Source: an uncultured Saprospiraceae bacterium
Lineage (GTDB): Bacteria; Bacteroidota; Bacteroidia; Chitinophagales; Saprospiraceae
Reading direction: 5' to 3'
Assembly: GCA_937921825.1 (NCBI GenBank)
Contig: CAKZVK010000002.1
Coordinates: 19,828-83,827, forward strand
Length of the DNA stretch: 64,000 nt
In this document: piece by piece, positions 36,348 through 44,624 of the stretch
Numbering within the stretch: position 1 is the first letter of the stretch
Layout of the letters: every line of letters starts with the position of its first letter
Notes under the pieces: model-generated
What the model saw: the letters and a program-made list of their open reading frames with translations, nothing else
What the model was told of the DNA's origin: nothing
Databases searched by the model: none
Translations under genes and position numbers: made by a program

Positions 36348-37487
36348 TTAAACTTTTGCAACGACCTTTTCTACGCATTGCTGATAGACCTGCTCATACT
36401 GCGGAACGATATTATCTCTGGAGAATTCCAAGGCCTTATTTCTAGCATTAGATCTGAAACTGGCTAGTAAATCTTCATCTTCTAGTAGCAACAAAGCCTT
36501 GGTAGCCATAGCTTCCCAGTCACTGATATCACAAAGGAACCCTGTCTCACCATCTATATTTACTTCTGGTAGTCCGCCTGCATTAGAAGAAACTACAGGG
36601 ACACCACAGGCCATCGCCTCTAGAGCTGCGAGACCGAAACTTTCCTTGGCTGAGGGCAGCAAAAAGAGATCCGCAATAGATAGCAGATCTTCTACTGCAT
36701 CTTGCTTTCCTAGAAAATGAATATCACTACAAGTCCCCAGCTCTCTGCACATAGCCTCTACTTTTATTCTCTCAGGGCCATCTCCAATAAGAAGTAGCTT
36801 AGCCGGGACTTTCTTTCGTATTTCTGCAAAGGCTCTAACTGCATCATCTACCCTCTTTACAGGTCGGAAATTAGAAATATGCATAATTATCTTCTCTCCA
36901 TTAGGGGCAAAGGCGGCTTTGTTTTCTGGATTTGGCTTTCTATCGAAGCGTTGGAGATTGATAAAATTATAGATGACATTTATCTTCTTCTCTATCTTAA
37001 ACTGACTAAGGGTCTGCATCTTCAGAGAATCTGAAACGACCGTCACCTTATCAGATTTATTGATACTGAATTCTACGACAGAAGACAGGGACTTATCTAA
37101 GCCAACCAGAGTAATATCTGTACCATGTAAGGTCGTCACGAAAGGCAGACGGATATTCTGCGCTTGCAAAATCTGGGTAGCCAGAAAAGCTACCGTGGCA
37201 TGAGGAATAGCATAGTGAACATGCAAGACATCCAGCTGAGCATGCTTCGTGACATCTACAATCTTACTGGCCAACAAGCTATCATAGGGTGGATGTTCAA
37301 AAAGTGGATATTCATAAGACCCTACCTCATGTAGAAACACATTCTTTATATAGCTAGTCAATCTAGCTGGTCTTTTATACGATATAAAATGAACCTCATG
37401 ACCTTTTTTTGCTAGGCCTATACCAAGCTCTGTTGCTAAAACGCCACTACCACCATACGTTGGATAACAAACTATTCCTATTCTCAT
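36348..37487 (-). CDS. bshA: N-acetyl-alpha-D-glucosaminyl L-malate synthase BshA
   Basis: 379 residues. GT4 glycosyltransferase with MRIGIVCYPTYGGSGVLATELGIGLAKKGHEVHFIS, HAQLDVLHVHYAIPHA and the BshA-type end PSAKESFGLAALEAMACGVPVVSSNAGGLPEV with the UDP-sugar Glu/Gly motif. Catalyses the first step of bacillithiol synthesis (UDP-GlcNAc plus L-malate), the main low-molecular-weight thiol in many Bacteroidota. Monocistronic; other bsh genes are not in the window. Confidence 0.9.
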   Translation of the reverse strand: MRIGIVCYPTYGGSGVLATELGIGLAKKGHEVHFISYKRPARLTSYIKNVFLHEVGSYEYPLFEHPPYDSLLASKIVDVTKHAQLDVLHVHYAIPHATVAFLATQILQAQNIRLPFVTTLHGTDITLVGLDKSLSSVVEFSINKSDKVTVVSDSLKMQTLSQFKIEKKINVIYNFINLQRFDRKPNPENKAAFAPNGEKIIMHISNFRPVKRVDDAVRAFAEIRKKVPAKLLLIGDGPERIKVEAMCRELGTCSDIHFLGKQDAVEDLLSIADLFLLPSAKESFGLAALEAMACGVPVVSSNAGGLPEVNIDGETGFLCDISDWEAMATKALLLLEDEDLLASFRSNARNKALEFSRDNIVPQYEQVYQQCVEKVVAKV

Positions 37488-37651
37488 AGCTCGAAGATAT
37501 AATATCTATCAGTGGCTTGCAGTCTTGAAGGCAACACCTTCGTATTAAAATTTGAACAATTCTTGCTCATAAAAGTTTGTATTTTGCCCCTTACTTAAAT
37601 TTGTTAACACCTTTAACCCACTATAAGGAAACTGCACTCGCCGCACTAAAC

Positions 37652-38536
37652 ATGGTAGTATACTCCATCAAAGATCTCGAAAGCCTCTCTGGTGTCAAAG
37701 CCCATACCATTCGTATATGGGAGAAGAGATACAAGCTCATGGAACCCAAACGGACCAAAACTAATATCAGATACTACACTGATGATGATCTCAGAAAACT
37801 ACTCAATGTCTGCTTCCTCTATAAAAAAGGCTATAAAATATCCAAGATAGGAGAGATGTGTCAGGATACTATCAAAGATAAAGTGTCGCACTACTCTAAG
37901 CTGAATCTTTCTTTTGAAGATCAGCTAGATGCTTTACTTCTTTTCATTTTAGAACTAGACAGCTACAACTTCAATAAAGTCCTCGATCAGCACATCCAGC
38001 AGAAAGGCCTGGAAGAAACAATGAACGAGCTTATATACCCGCTACTAGATAAACTAAGTGTAGCATGGATGACAGGCTCGTTCCTCCATGTCCATGAATC
38101 TTTCGTTGCACAAGTGATCAAGTCTAAGATACTGACCGCAACAGAGGCAATTCAGGCTAAACGTACCGCCAAGCCCTCTTATATAATATATCTCCCACCA
38201 TCTGAAAAACAGGAACTCAGTCTGCTCTACCTGCATTATATGCTTAAGGCCAGCTCTTGTAAAGTCATCAACTTAGGCTGCGATATCAATCTCTCTGATC
38301 TCACCTTTGCCCTAGATACTTGTAAGCCGGACTTTCTCTTTACCATACTTAATGAAGAGATATTTAACCTGCCTATGCAGAGTTATATCGATCAGATAAA
38401 TGAACATTTAGGCTCTACACAAATGTTACTCACGGGATATCAAACCTTAAATCCAAAAATACAGTGGCCTGAAAAAGTAAAAATTCTTCAAAGTCTAACA
38501 CAGACTTTAGAGTTCATAAAAAAACAGGCTAAATAA
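37652..38536 (+). CDS. MerR family regulator with degenerate B12-binding-like C-terminal domain
   Basis: 294 residues from ATG 37652; an upstream TTG frame is ignored. MerR HTH (SIKDLESLSGVKAHTIRIWEKRY, about 5-27; RYYTDDDLRKLL) followed by a helical bundle (about 85-160) and a Rossmann-like domain of the CarA/CarH (cobalamin-binding) type. The key residues are altered: CarH's W-x9-EH reads W139...E149-S150, and the E-x-H-x-x-G loop reads EKQELS (Gln187, Ser190), so the axial His is absent and B12 binding is unlikely. Probably a ligand-sensing or protein-interaction regulator. Confidence 0.8.
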   Translation: MVVYSIKDLESLSGVKAHTIRIWEKRYKLMEPKRTKTNIRYYTDDDLRKLLNVCFLYKKGYKISKIGEMCQDTIKDKVSHYSKLNLSFEDQLDALLLFILELDSYNFNKVLDQHIQQKGLEETMNELIYPLLDKLSVAWMTGSFLHVHESFVAQVIKSKILTATEAIQAKRTAKPSYIIYLPPSEKQELSLLYLHYMLKASSCKVINLGCDINLSDLTFALDTCKPDFLFTILNEEIFNLPMQSYIDQINEHLGSTQMLLTGYQTLNPKIQWPEKVKILQSLTQTLEFIKKQAK

Positions 38537-38645
38537 AACTCATGTGATAGGGAGATCACAAATTTGAAGGAAGGTCCTGTTCTTAACCTAAATAATCAGA
38601 CAAAAATACTAGTCGTACAGATTGCCGATAAAAGGTTTTCTAAAC

Positions 38646-40109
38646 TTACTTATCAGAGAAGCCTCCCAGCCCATCTATAGTTAGAATCAGCTCGTAACCT
38701 TGATTAGGTTCTAGGTATTTCTTGATATAGGTTTTTTTCCCTTTACCGTTAAAGCGATACTTGAAGCCTACGGTGTTAGGCGATATAATGCCCGTATTCT
38801 TTGCGAGTATAAAAATGGAATTCCCTTTTTGAGGATCTATATCAAATCTGATTTTTTCAGACGTCGATTCTAATTTATGATCGGTTAGAATCCACTCATC
38901 ATTCCAGCTAACAGAAATAGAATCACGATCCAATAAGTCTGGGTCAAAAAATTCGAGTTCTACATAATCTTGCTGAGGTTCTTTCGGAATCTCTACCTCA
39001 GGGGTTACCTCTGCATAGCTGTCATCGATTTCCATTTTGACTTTTACAGGAAGTTCTAGAGGAAGAGGCTCTGCATTTTTTGTAGCTATACTTTCTATCT
39101 CTTGCATTTTTTCGGGGTAGGTCACTTTAAATATTATAGGCTTATCATCATAGGCCATATATGGCTTATCCTGAGAAGACATAAAGTTATTCATCTTAGA
39201 TATGAACCCAGGACTGATACTATTAATGTAGCTCAGTAAGACGTGATTATGTAAGTAATAGTATGGCCCATACAGAAAATAACTATCTGGAATATTGGGA
39301 GAATTGATTTGTTGTGTAGTGAAAAGCGCCATTAACTTTCCTTGATCTATAATCTCAGACAACAACTTCTTCTGTTTACCATTTAGTGAGACATCTACAT
39401 TGGTCAGCTGATCAAAGCCTGAAACAATGCTGCCTACATATCCATCCAGTCGAGAGTTATTGTCTTTTTTGAGATCAGCTATCAAAGCAGACATTCCGTC
39501 ATAGACCTCATCAAAGTGCTTACCCACAGGATCGCTGCCATTATTATAATTCTTGCGCAAGCCTTGTACCAATTGATCATGCTTAGCTGTGTAAGACTTA
39601 AAATAACTAACGGCCTGCTCTAGCATCTCATAAGACTTATAGATATTCTCTTTTTCATTGAGATCAGAAGAAGCAATAAAGGTCTCTATTTTGAATCGTA
39701 AGCTGTTGATGTTATTGAGCACCTGGACTATATCGAAAACTAGCTTATTATATCTACTAGCTTCACCACTATTGAGCACTTGACTTCTTTGTTCTGTTAT
39801 CTTACTTAGCTGTAAGGCAGAGGTATTATTATCGCTTGTACTTATATCAGGATTATCGAATATAGAAGAACCCACCTCCTGATTAGTCATGAATGCATTG
39901 ATCTTATGACTATCGAGGTCTACATATTTGTTGAGATCCTTGTTATAATTGACAAATAGTATGTGGGCTACTGTGAGGCCATGGACACTTTCGTTGAGAA
40001 ACTCTATATAGGTATTGAGAGCCTTTTCCTTAGATACCTGCTGGGCATAGCTCGGTTCTGCCATCATAAGTATGGCTATAACACTGATATATCTAAGAAA
40101 TAAGGGCAT
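38646..40109 (-). CDS. Secreted protein of unknown function
   Basis: 487 residues. Signal peptide MPLFLRYISVIAILMMAEPSYAQ. The middle is helix-rich with regular Asn/Asp/Leu spacing (about 40-300); the C-terminal part after 380 is beta-rich and acidic (VTPEVEIPKEPQQDYVELEFFDPDLLDRDSISVSWN). No domain is recognised by eye. Single gene opposite to the metal-receptor pair. Likely periplasmic or surface-located; could belong to a scaffold or stress-related protein, but this is a guess. Confidence 0.55.
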   Translation of the reverse strand: MPLFLRYISVIAILMMAEPSYAQQVSKEKALNTYIEFLNESVHGLTVAHILFVNYNKDLNKYVDLDSHKINAFMTNQEVGSSIFDNPDISTSDNNTSALQLSKITEQRSQVLNSGEASRYNKLVFDIVQVLNNINSLRFKIETFIASSDLNEKENIYKSYEMLEQAVSYFKSYTAKHDQLVQGLRKNYNNGSDPVGKHFDEVYDGMSALIADLKKDNNSRLDGYVGSIVSGFDQLTNVDVSLNGKQKKLLSEIIDQGKLMALFTTQQINSPNIPDSYFLYGPYYYLHNHVLLSYINSISPGFISKMNNFMSSQDKPYMAYDDKPIIFKVTYPEKMQEIESIATKNAEPLPLELPVKVKMEIDDSYAEVTPEVEIPKEPQQDYVELEFFDPDLLDRDSISVSWNDEWILTDHKLESTSEKIRFDIDPQKGNSIFILAKNTGIISPNTVGFKYRFNGKGKKTYIKKYLEPNQGYELILTIDGLGGFSDK

Positions 40110-40175
40110 ATATACTATCTAGATAAGGCTAAAGAGTCTGCAAATATATACCTTGAGTAAATAAATTAATCTTTA

Positions 40176-40183
40176 TAACTTTG
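40176..40183 (+). promoter_or_regulatory. TAACTTTG -7 element immediately upstream of the DUF6660-like start (leaderless candidate)
   Basis: TAACTTTG matches TAnnTTTG and ends four bases before the GTG at 40188, so the transcript would begin at or near the start codon of the DUF6660-like gene. Confidence 0.4.
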
Positions 40184-40187
40184 TTTT

Positions 40188-40520
40188 GTGAGGATTTTAA
40201 AAGTATCCATATTACTCCTACTTATCTGCAAGAGCACAATGGGCTTATCCATTCCTTTGGATTTACTCTCGAAGAGATCTTGCTGTGATACTTCTATTGA
40301 ATCGGTAGAAAAAGATTGCTCTCAAAAAAAAGAAGACACTAAAGGATGCTGTGACACAGTATGTGATTGTCTTTGTTGTGGTCACATCTTCACATTCAAC
40401 AAAATCAAAGTGCTAGTTCCTGCACAGCTTACTCCAATTGCTCACACAGAAACAAGGTACAGCTTCAGTTATTTCCACAACTTCAACGAAGCCATCTGGC
40501 AACCCCCACGCCTGAGCTAA
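40188..40520 (+). CDS. Small Cys-rich secreted protein, DUF6660-like, metal-associated
   Basis: 110 residues from GTG 40188. Signal peptide MRILKVSILLLLICKSTMG; Cys-rich middle (RSCCDTS, GCCDTVCDCLCCGH) then RYSFSYFHNFNEAIWQPPRLS, the typical end of this small family that lies before copper-type TonB-dependent receptors. A role in heavy-metal binding or sensing in the periplasm is likely. It directly precedes the HMA-containing receptor and may be a chaperone or regulator for it. The TAnnTTTG box right before GTG supports this start. Confidence 0.7.
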   Translation: MRILKVSILLLLICKSTMGLSIPLDLLSKRSCCDTSIESVEKDCSQKKEDTKGCCDTVCDCLCCGHIFTFNKIKVLVPAQLTPIAHTETRYSFSYFHNFNEAIWQPPRLS

Positions 40521-40547
40521 AAGATAGTTTTCAAAATCATCTTTTAG
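40517..40547 (+). promoter_or_regulatory. Hairpin between DUF6660-like and receptor genes
   Basis: A 9-bp stem, CTAAAAGAT (40517-40525) and ATCTTTTAG (40539-40547), encloses AGTTTTCAAAATC; it starts within the DUF6660-like stop codon region and ends 17 bases before the receptor start. Possible partial terminator or mRNA-stability element that sets receptor dose. Confidence 0.35.
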
Positions 40548-40564
40548 AATTTAAAAAATTAATA

Positions 40565-43144
40565 ATGAAAAATATAATGGTAGGATTCTTCCTACTAGTT
40601 CTGCTCACGAGCAGTCAAGCTCAGGATGCCCTTGAGTATAAATTTCGGGTGGAAGGCATGTGTGGTATGTGTAAGGTAAGAATAGAAGACAATGCCCTCA
40701 GCAAAGGAAAAGCCGACAAGGCTTCCTGGGACGTAGACTCCAAGGTACTGACCGTCGATGTCGACGAAACCAAGACCTCAGTGTCCTTCATCAAATATCA
40801 GCTCGCATTAGCAGGACATGATAATGGAGATTTCCAAGCGACAGATGAAGTCTATAATGCACTTCATGGTTGTTGTAAATATAGAGATCCATCCATAATC
40901 ACGGAACATGAAGAAGTTGATCCGCGAGAAGAAGACAAGAAAGGAGCCACAGTCGGCTCAGCAGAGGGCTACATCTATGCCATGGAGAATGGTAAAAAAG
41001 TGCCACTCATCGGAGCCAATATAGTTTTTGAAGGAGCTGACGAAGGGACCACCACTGATCTAGAAGGATACTTTACTCTAGATAACGAGGAAGAATATGA
41101 ATCAATAATTGTAAGTTATATCGGCTATGAAGATCAGCGCATAGCTCTCGAAGATAGTTATATAGAGGTCACTATGGCAGATGGTCATCAGCTAGAAGTG
41201 GTAGAGATTAGCTATAGAAAGAAAACGACTGAAGTTTCTTTTGTTAATACTATAAATGTAGAAAGTATTACAAGAGAAGAACTCTGCAAAGCAGCTTGTT
41301 GTAATCTATCAGAAAGCTTCGAAACCAATCCTTCTGTAGATGTATCATTTAATGATGCCATTACCGGTACTAAGCAGATTCAGATGCTTGGGCTAGCAGG
41401 CCCATATGTACAGATCACACGTGAACTACTACCCGATGTCAGAAACATGAACAACATCTATGGACTCAATACTACCCCAGGTCCCTGGATAGAAAGCATA
41501 CAGCTTATAAAGGGTACTGGCTCAGTAGTAAACGGCTATGAAAGTATTACAGGACAGATTAATGTAGAACTGAAAAAACCTGAAAAAGGAGAAATCCTTC
41601 ATGTCAATGGTTTTGCAAACAATGGAGGCAGACTAGAATTAAACACCAACTTCCGCCAAGATCTTACGAAGTATATTTCTACAGGTCTCTTATTCCATGG
41701 CAAGAATAATCAGAATGTGCATGACAGAAATGAAGATGGATTTACAGACATGCCATTAGAAAGAGACTTCGTAGTCGCTAACAGATGGAAATTCAAAAGA
41801 AAGAAAAATCTGGAGGGACAGCTTGGGGTCAAGTTTTCTAAGCTCAGTCACAGAGGGGGCTACCATGATCACTTCTCTGGTGAATCACAGGATCACGAAA
41901 ACCACTGGAGGATGTCCTCCAAAACTCAACGTGTAGACCTCTGGAGCAAAACGGGATATGTATTCCCTAACAATCCTGAGCGGAGTATAGGCCTTCAACT
42001 AGGCGCTTCATTTCATGACCAAGATGCCTCTTTCGGCTTTGAGAGATACAATGCTGATGAAACAACTCTATACTCTAACCTGATCTTTCAGAATATTTTT
42101 AAGAATGGTCATATCCTCAGGACTGGTCTTACTTACCAGAGAGATCAGCTAGAGGAATTAGTGGATAAGGTTGGATTTTTTGATAGGACTGAATCTACGC
42201 CTGGCGCTTATGCAGAATACACTATCAAGAAAGGAGAAAAATGGGCTATCATTCCAGGTCTGAGAGTAGATAATCATAATTTATATGGGACGTTTTTTAC
42301 GCCTAGGCTTCATGCTAAGTATAATCTCAGCGATGAATCTATCATAAGATTTACTGGAGGTAGAGGCTTGCGTACAGCAAATATTTTTGCAGAGAATATG
42401 AATGTCTTTGCTAGTCAGAGGACTGTAGATATTATTAGCTCGGCGAGTGATGACATCCCCTATGGTCTGGAAGCAGAAGTCGCTTGGAACTATGGGATTA
42501 ATTATACCCAAGGGTTCCGAATTTCTGATAGAGAAGTCGTCGTGGCCCTAGATGCCTACAGAACGGTTTTTGAGAATCAGATCGTTGCAGATTTTGAAAA
42601 TCCTAGAAAAGTCAGTTTCTATAATCTTCAAGGGCAATCCTATGCTAATAGCATACAATTCAAAGTAGATTTTGAATTGCTGACAGATTTGAATGTCAGA
42701 ATGGCTTATCGACTCTTTGATGTGCAGACAACCTATAATGGCTTTACTAATGAAGCAGAACTGCTCCAGAAACCAATGGTCTCTAGACATAGAGCTTTTA
42801 TCAATGCCGCTTATAAAACAAAGAGTGATTGGCATTTTGATTTAACTCTAAACTGGAGAGGAGCACAAAGACTTTATAGTACTGATGAAAATCCAGTAGA
42901 ATATCAGAGACCTGAATACTCTCCTTCCTATTTTCTAGCCAATGGGCAGATCAGTAAGAGATGGGGTAGCAAATATGACATATATCTAGGATCAGAAAAT
43001 ATATTCAACTTTCAGCAGACAGATGCTATTATAGCCGCTGAAGATGCCTTTGGAGAATTTTTTGATGCCTCCATCGTCTGGGCTCCACTCTTTGGACGTA
43101 ATATCTATGTAGGTTTCCGATACAATCTAGAGAGCAAAAAGTAA
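40565..43144 (+). CDS. TonB-dependent receptor with N-terminal HMA metal-binding domain
   Basis: 859 residues from ATG 40565, which starts a clear signal peptide (MKNIMVGFFLLVLLTSSQAQ); starts further upstream lie inside the previous gene. Domain order: HMA domain (about 23-90, GMCGMCKVRIE with CxxC 33-36, and HGCCKYRD), carboxypeptidase-regulatory-like domain (about 130-205), plug (about 225-330: QMLGLAGPYVQITRELLPDVRN, VNGYESITGQINVEL) and barrel to the end. The HMA domain implies that the receptor or its ligand deals with a soft metal such as copper. Next to the Cys-rich small protein gene; both likely respond to metal. Confidence 0.85.
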   Translation: MKNIMVGFFLLVLLTSSQAQDALEYKFRVEGMCGMCKVRIEDNALSKGKADKASWDVDSKVLTVDVDETKTSVSFIKYQLALAGHDNGDFQATDEVYNALHGCCKYRDPSIITEHEEVDPREEDKKGATVGSAEGYIYAMENGKKVPLIGANIVFEGADEGTTTDLEGYFTLDNEEEYESIIVSYIGYEDQRIALEDSYIEVTMADGHQLEVVEISYRKKTTEVSFVNTINVESITREELCKAACCNLSESFETNPSVDVSFNDAITGTKQIQMLGLAGPYVQITRELLPDVRNMNNIYGLNTTPGPWIESIQLIKGTGSVVNGYESITGQINVELKKPEKGEILHVNGFANNGGRLELNTNFRQDLTKYISTGLLFHGKNNQNVHDRNEDGFTDMPLERDFVVANRWKFKRKKNLEGQLGVKFSKLSHRGGYHDHFSGESQDHENHWRMSSKTQRVDLWSKTGYVFPNNPERSIGLQLGASFHDQDASFGFERYNADETTLYSNLIFQNIFKNGHILRTGLTYQRDQLEELVDKVGFFDRTESTPGAYAEYTIKKGEKWAIIPGLRVDNHNLYGTFFTPRLHAKYNLSDESIIRFTGGRGLRTANIFAENMNVFASQRTVDIISSASDDIPYGLEAEVAWNYGINYTQGFRISDREVVVALDAYRTVFENQIVADFENPRKVSFYNLQGQSYANSIQFKVDFELLTDLNVRMAYRLFDVQTTYNGFTNEAELLQKPMVSRHRAFINAAYKTKSDWHFDLTLNWRGAQRLYSTDENPVEYQRPEYSPSYFLANGQISKRWGSKYDIYLGSENIFNFQQTDAIIAAEDAFGEFFDASIVWAPLFGRNIYVGFRYNLESKK

Positions 43145-43169
43145 GCTCGCAGCAAGAACAATTAAAATT

Positions 43170-43203
43170 AGACCCACTGGAATCTCTGGTGGGTCTTTTC
43201 TTT
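43170..43203 (+). terminator. Intrinsic terminator of the HMA-receptor operon
   Basis: 9-bp stem AGACCCACT (43170-43178) with GGTGGGTCT (43188-43196), the last pair T-G, followed by TTTCTTTTT. Sits 26 bp after the receptor stop. Confidence 0.75.
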
Positions 43204-43229
43204 TTAAAAACTTCTTACCTTCATATCCG

Positions 43230-43688
43230 ATGGATAATAATGACATACTCAGAAGACTTCGATACACTTTCGATTTTGGTGATGATAAAATGATTGAACT
43301 CTTCAAACTAAATGGACTGGACGTAACCAGAGCCCAAGTCAGCGATTGGCTCAAGAATGAAAAAGATGAAGAGTACAAGGCTCTCACAGATGAACAATTT
43401 GCCACCTTTCTCAATGGCTTGATTATAGACAAACGTGGCAAGAAGGAAGGGGTAACTATGACCCCAGAGAAATTTCTGACTAATAATATTGTATTCAGAA
43501 AACTAAGAATAGCACTTAATCTCAAAGATCATGATATACTGAAACTCTATGATCTAGTAGATATCTACATAAGCGAACATGAACTAAGTGCTTTCTTTAG
43601 AAAGCCCAGCCAAAAACAATATCGTCCCTGCAAGGATCAGTTTCTAAGAAATTTTCTGAATGGTCTTCAAAAGCAATATAGAAACTAA
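43230..43688 (+). CDS. DUF1456 (YehS-like) protein
   Basis: 152 residues made of two similar DUF1456 repeats: NDILRRLRYTFDFGDDKMIELFKLNGLDVTRAQVSDWLKNE (1-42) and NNIVFRKLRIALNLKDHDILKLYDLVDIYISEHELSAFFRKP (about 88-130). Cytoplasmic protein of unknown function, related to E. coli YehS; winged-helix-like resemblance has been suggested. Starts 27 bp after the previous terminator and ends 3 bp before the SemiSWEET gene, so they may be co-transcribed. Confidence 0.85.
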   Translation: MDNNDILRRLRYTFDFGDDKMIELFKLNGLDVTRAQVSDWLKNEKDEEYKALTDEQFATFLNGLIIDKRGKKEGVTMTPEKFLTNNIVFRKLRIALNLKDHDILKLYDLVDIYISEHELSAFFRKPSQKQYRPCKDQFLRNFLNGLQKQYRN

Positions 43689-43691
43689 CGT

Positions 43692-43952
43692 ATGATAACA
43701 CTGATTGGCTATGTGGCAGCAGCACTAACTACTATATCTTTCATTCCACAATTAATCCAAATCATAAATACAAAGGATACCAAAAGCATCTCTTTACCTA
43801 TGTATATACTTTTCGTGATTGGTATTGCCTTATGGCTCATCTACGGACTACTCAGAATGGATTGGCCTATCATCATCGCTAATATCATTACACTTATTAC
43901 AGCAAGTATCATTCTCACTTATAAAATCAAAGAAGATCCCAATTCTAAATAA
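43692..43952 (+). CDS. SemiSWEET-type sugar transporter (PQ-loop)
   Basis: 86 residues, the size of a single triple-helix bundle. GYVAAALTTISFIPQLIQIINTKDTKSISLPMYILFVIGIALWLIYGLL carries the conserved PQ motif (in FIPQLIQ) in helix 1. SemiSWEETs dimerise and carry sugars across the inner membrane by facilitated diffusion. Only 3 bp after the DUF1456 gene and 7 bp before the RidA-like gene, so a three-gene unit is likely. Confidence 0.88.
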   Translation: MITLIGYVAAALTTISFIPQLIQIINTKDTKSISLPMYILFVIGIALWLIYGLLRMDWPIIIANIITLITASIILTYKIKEDPNSK

Positions 43953-43959
43953 AATCAGC

Positions 43960-44502
43960 ATGAAATTTCCTATTCATTTATTGTTATTACTCCTAGGCTT
44001 TCTTTCATGTAAAACTGATTCTCAATCTCCAAAAGATTCATATTCCTATGATATTGAAAGCCGACTCGATAGTCTAGGTATCCAACTGCCTCCAGTTAAA
44101 AGCCCAGTGGCCAATTATGTGCATGTAGTACAATCAGGTAATTTATTATTTCTAGCTGGCAAAGGTCCCAAAGATGAAAGTGGAGCTAACATTATGGGCA
44201 GACTTGGTGAAGATATGGATGTAGCTGCTGGCTATCATGCAGCACATAGAATTGCCGTGGCCCAGTTAGCGGTCCTAAAAGACCACCTAGGTGACCTCAA
44301 TAAAGTAAAGCGCATCGTAAAAGTCAAAGGCATGGTAAGATGCACAGACGACTTCACTCAACAGTCACAAGTAATCAATGGCTTCTCTGACACCATGGTC
44401 AAAGTATTTGGACAAAAAGGAAAACATGCCAGAGCAGCAGTCGGTATGAATGCCTTACCAGGTGGAATATGTGCTGAAATAGAAATGGTCGTTGAAATCT
44501 AA
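43960..44502 (+). CDS. RidA/YjgF-family protein with lipoprotein-type N-terminus
   Basis: 180 residues from ATG 43960. Residues 1-17 (MKFPIHLLLLLLGFLSC) form a lipoprotein signal with Cys17, unusual for RidA proteins, which are cytoplasmic enamine/imine deaminases. The RidA core starts near 35 and ends in RAAVGMNALPGGICAEIEMVVEI, with the conserved Arg and the ICAEIEM strand. It belongs to the longer UK114-like subgroup (GRLGEDMDVAAGYHAA). Probably located in the periplasm or outer membrane. Lies 7 bp after the SemiSWEET stop. Confidence 0.8.
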   Translation: MKFPIHLLLLLLGFLSCKTDSQSPKDSYSYDIESRLDSLGIQLPPVKSPVANYVHVVQSGNLLFLAGKGPKDESGANIMGRLGEDMDVAAGYHAAHRIAVAQLAVLKDHLGDLNKVKRIVKVKGMVRCTDDFTQQSQVINGFSDTMVKVFGQKGKHARAAVGMNALPGGICAEIEMVVEI

Positions 44503-44624
44503 CATAATTTGCCTCTATTTTTCTTGTTACAAGCAATAACAAAAATTAATACTACAGTTTATTAAACATGCAAAATATATAGTTAAATATTCTGTTCTTA
44601 TTAGGAACCACTTCTTTACAGTAC

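Noticed and set aside
38543..38560. Inverted repeat TGTGAT/ATCACA after the MerR gene, resembling a CRP-type site.
   Set aside because: Located at the 3' end of convergent genes where no promoter is expected; spacing fits a chance hairpin.
40367..40564. A longer start for the HMA receptor reaching into the preceding gene.
   Set aside because: The extension overlaps the DUF6660-like gene in another frame and hides a clear signal peptide starting at 40565.
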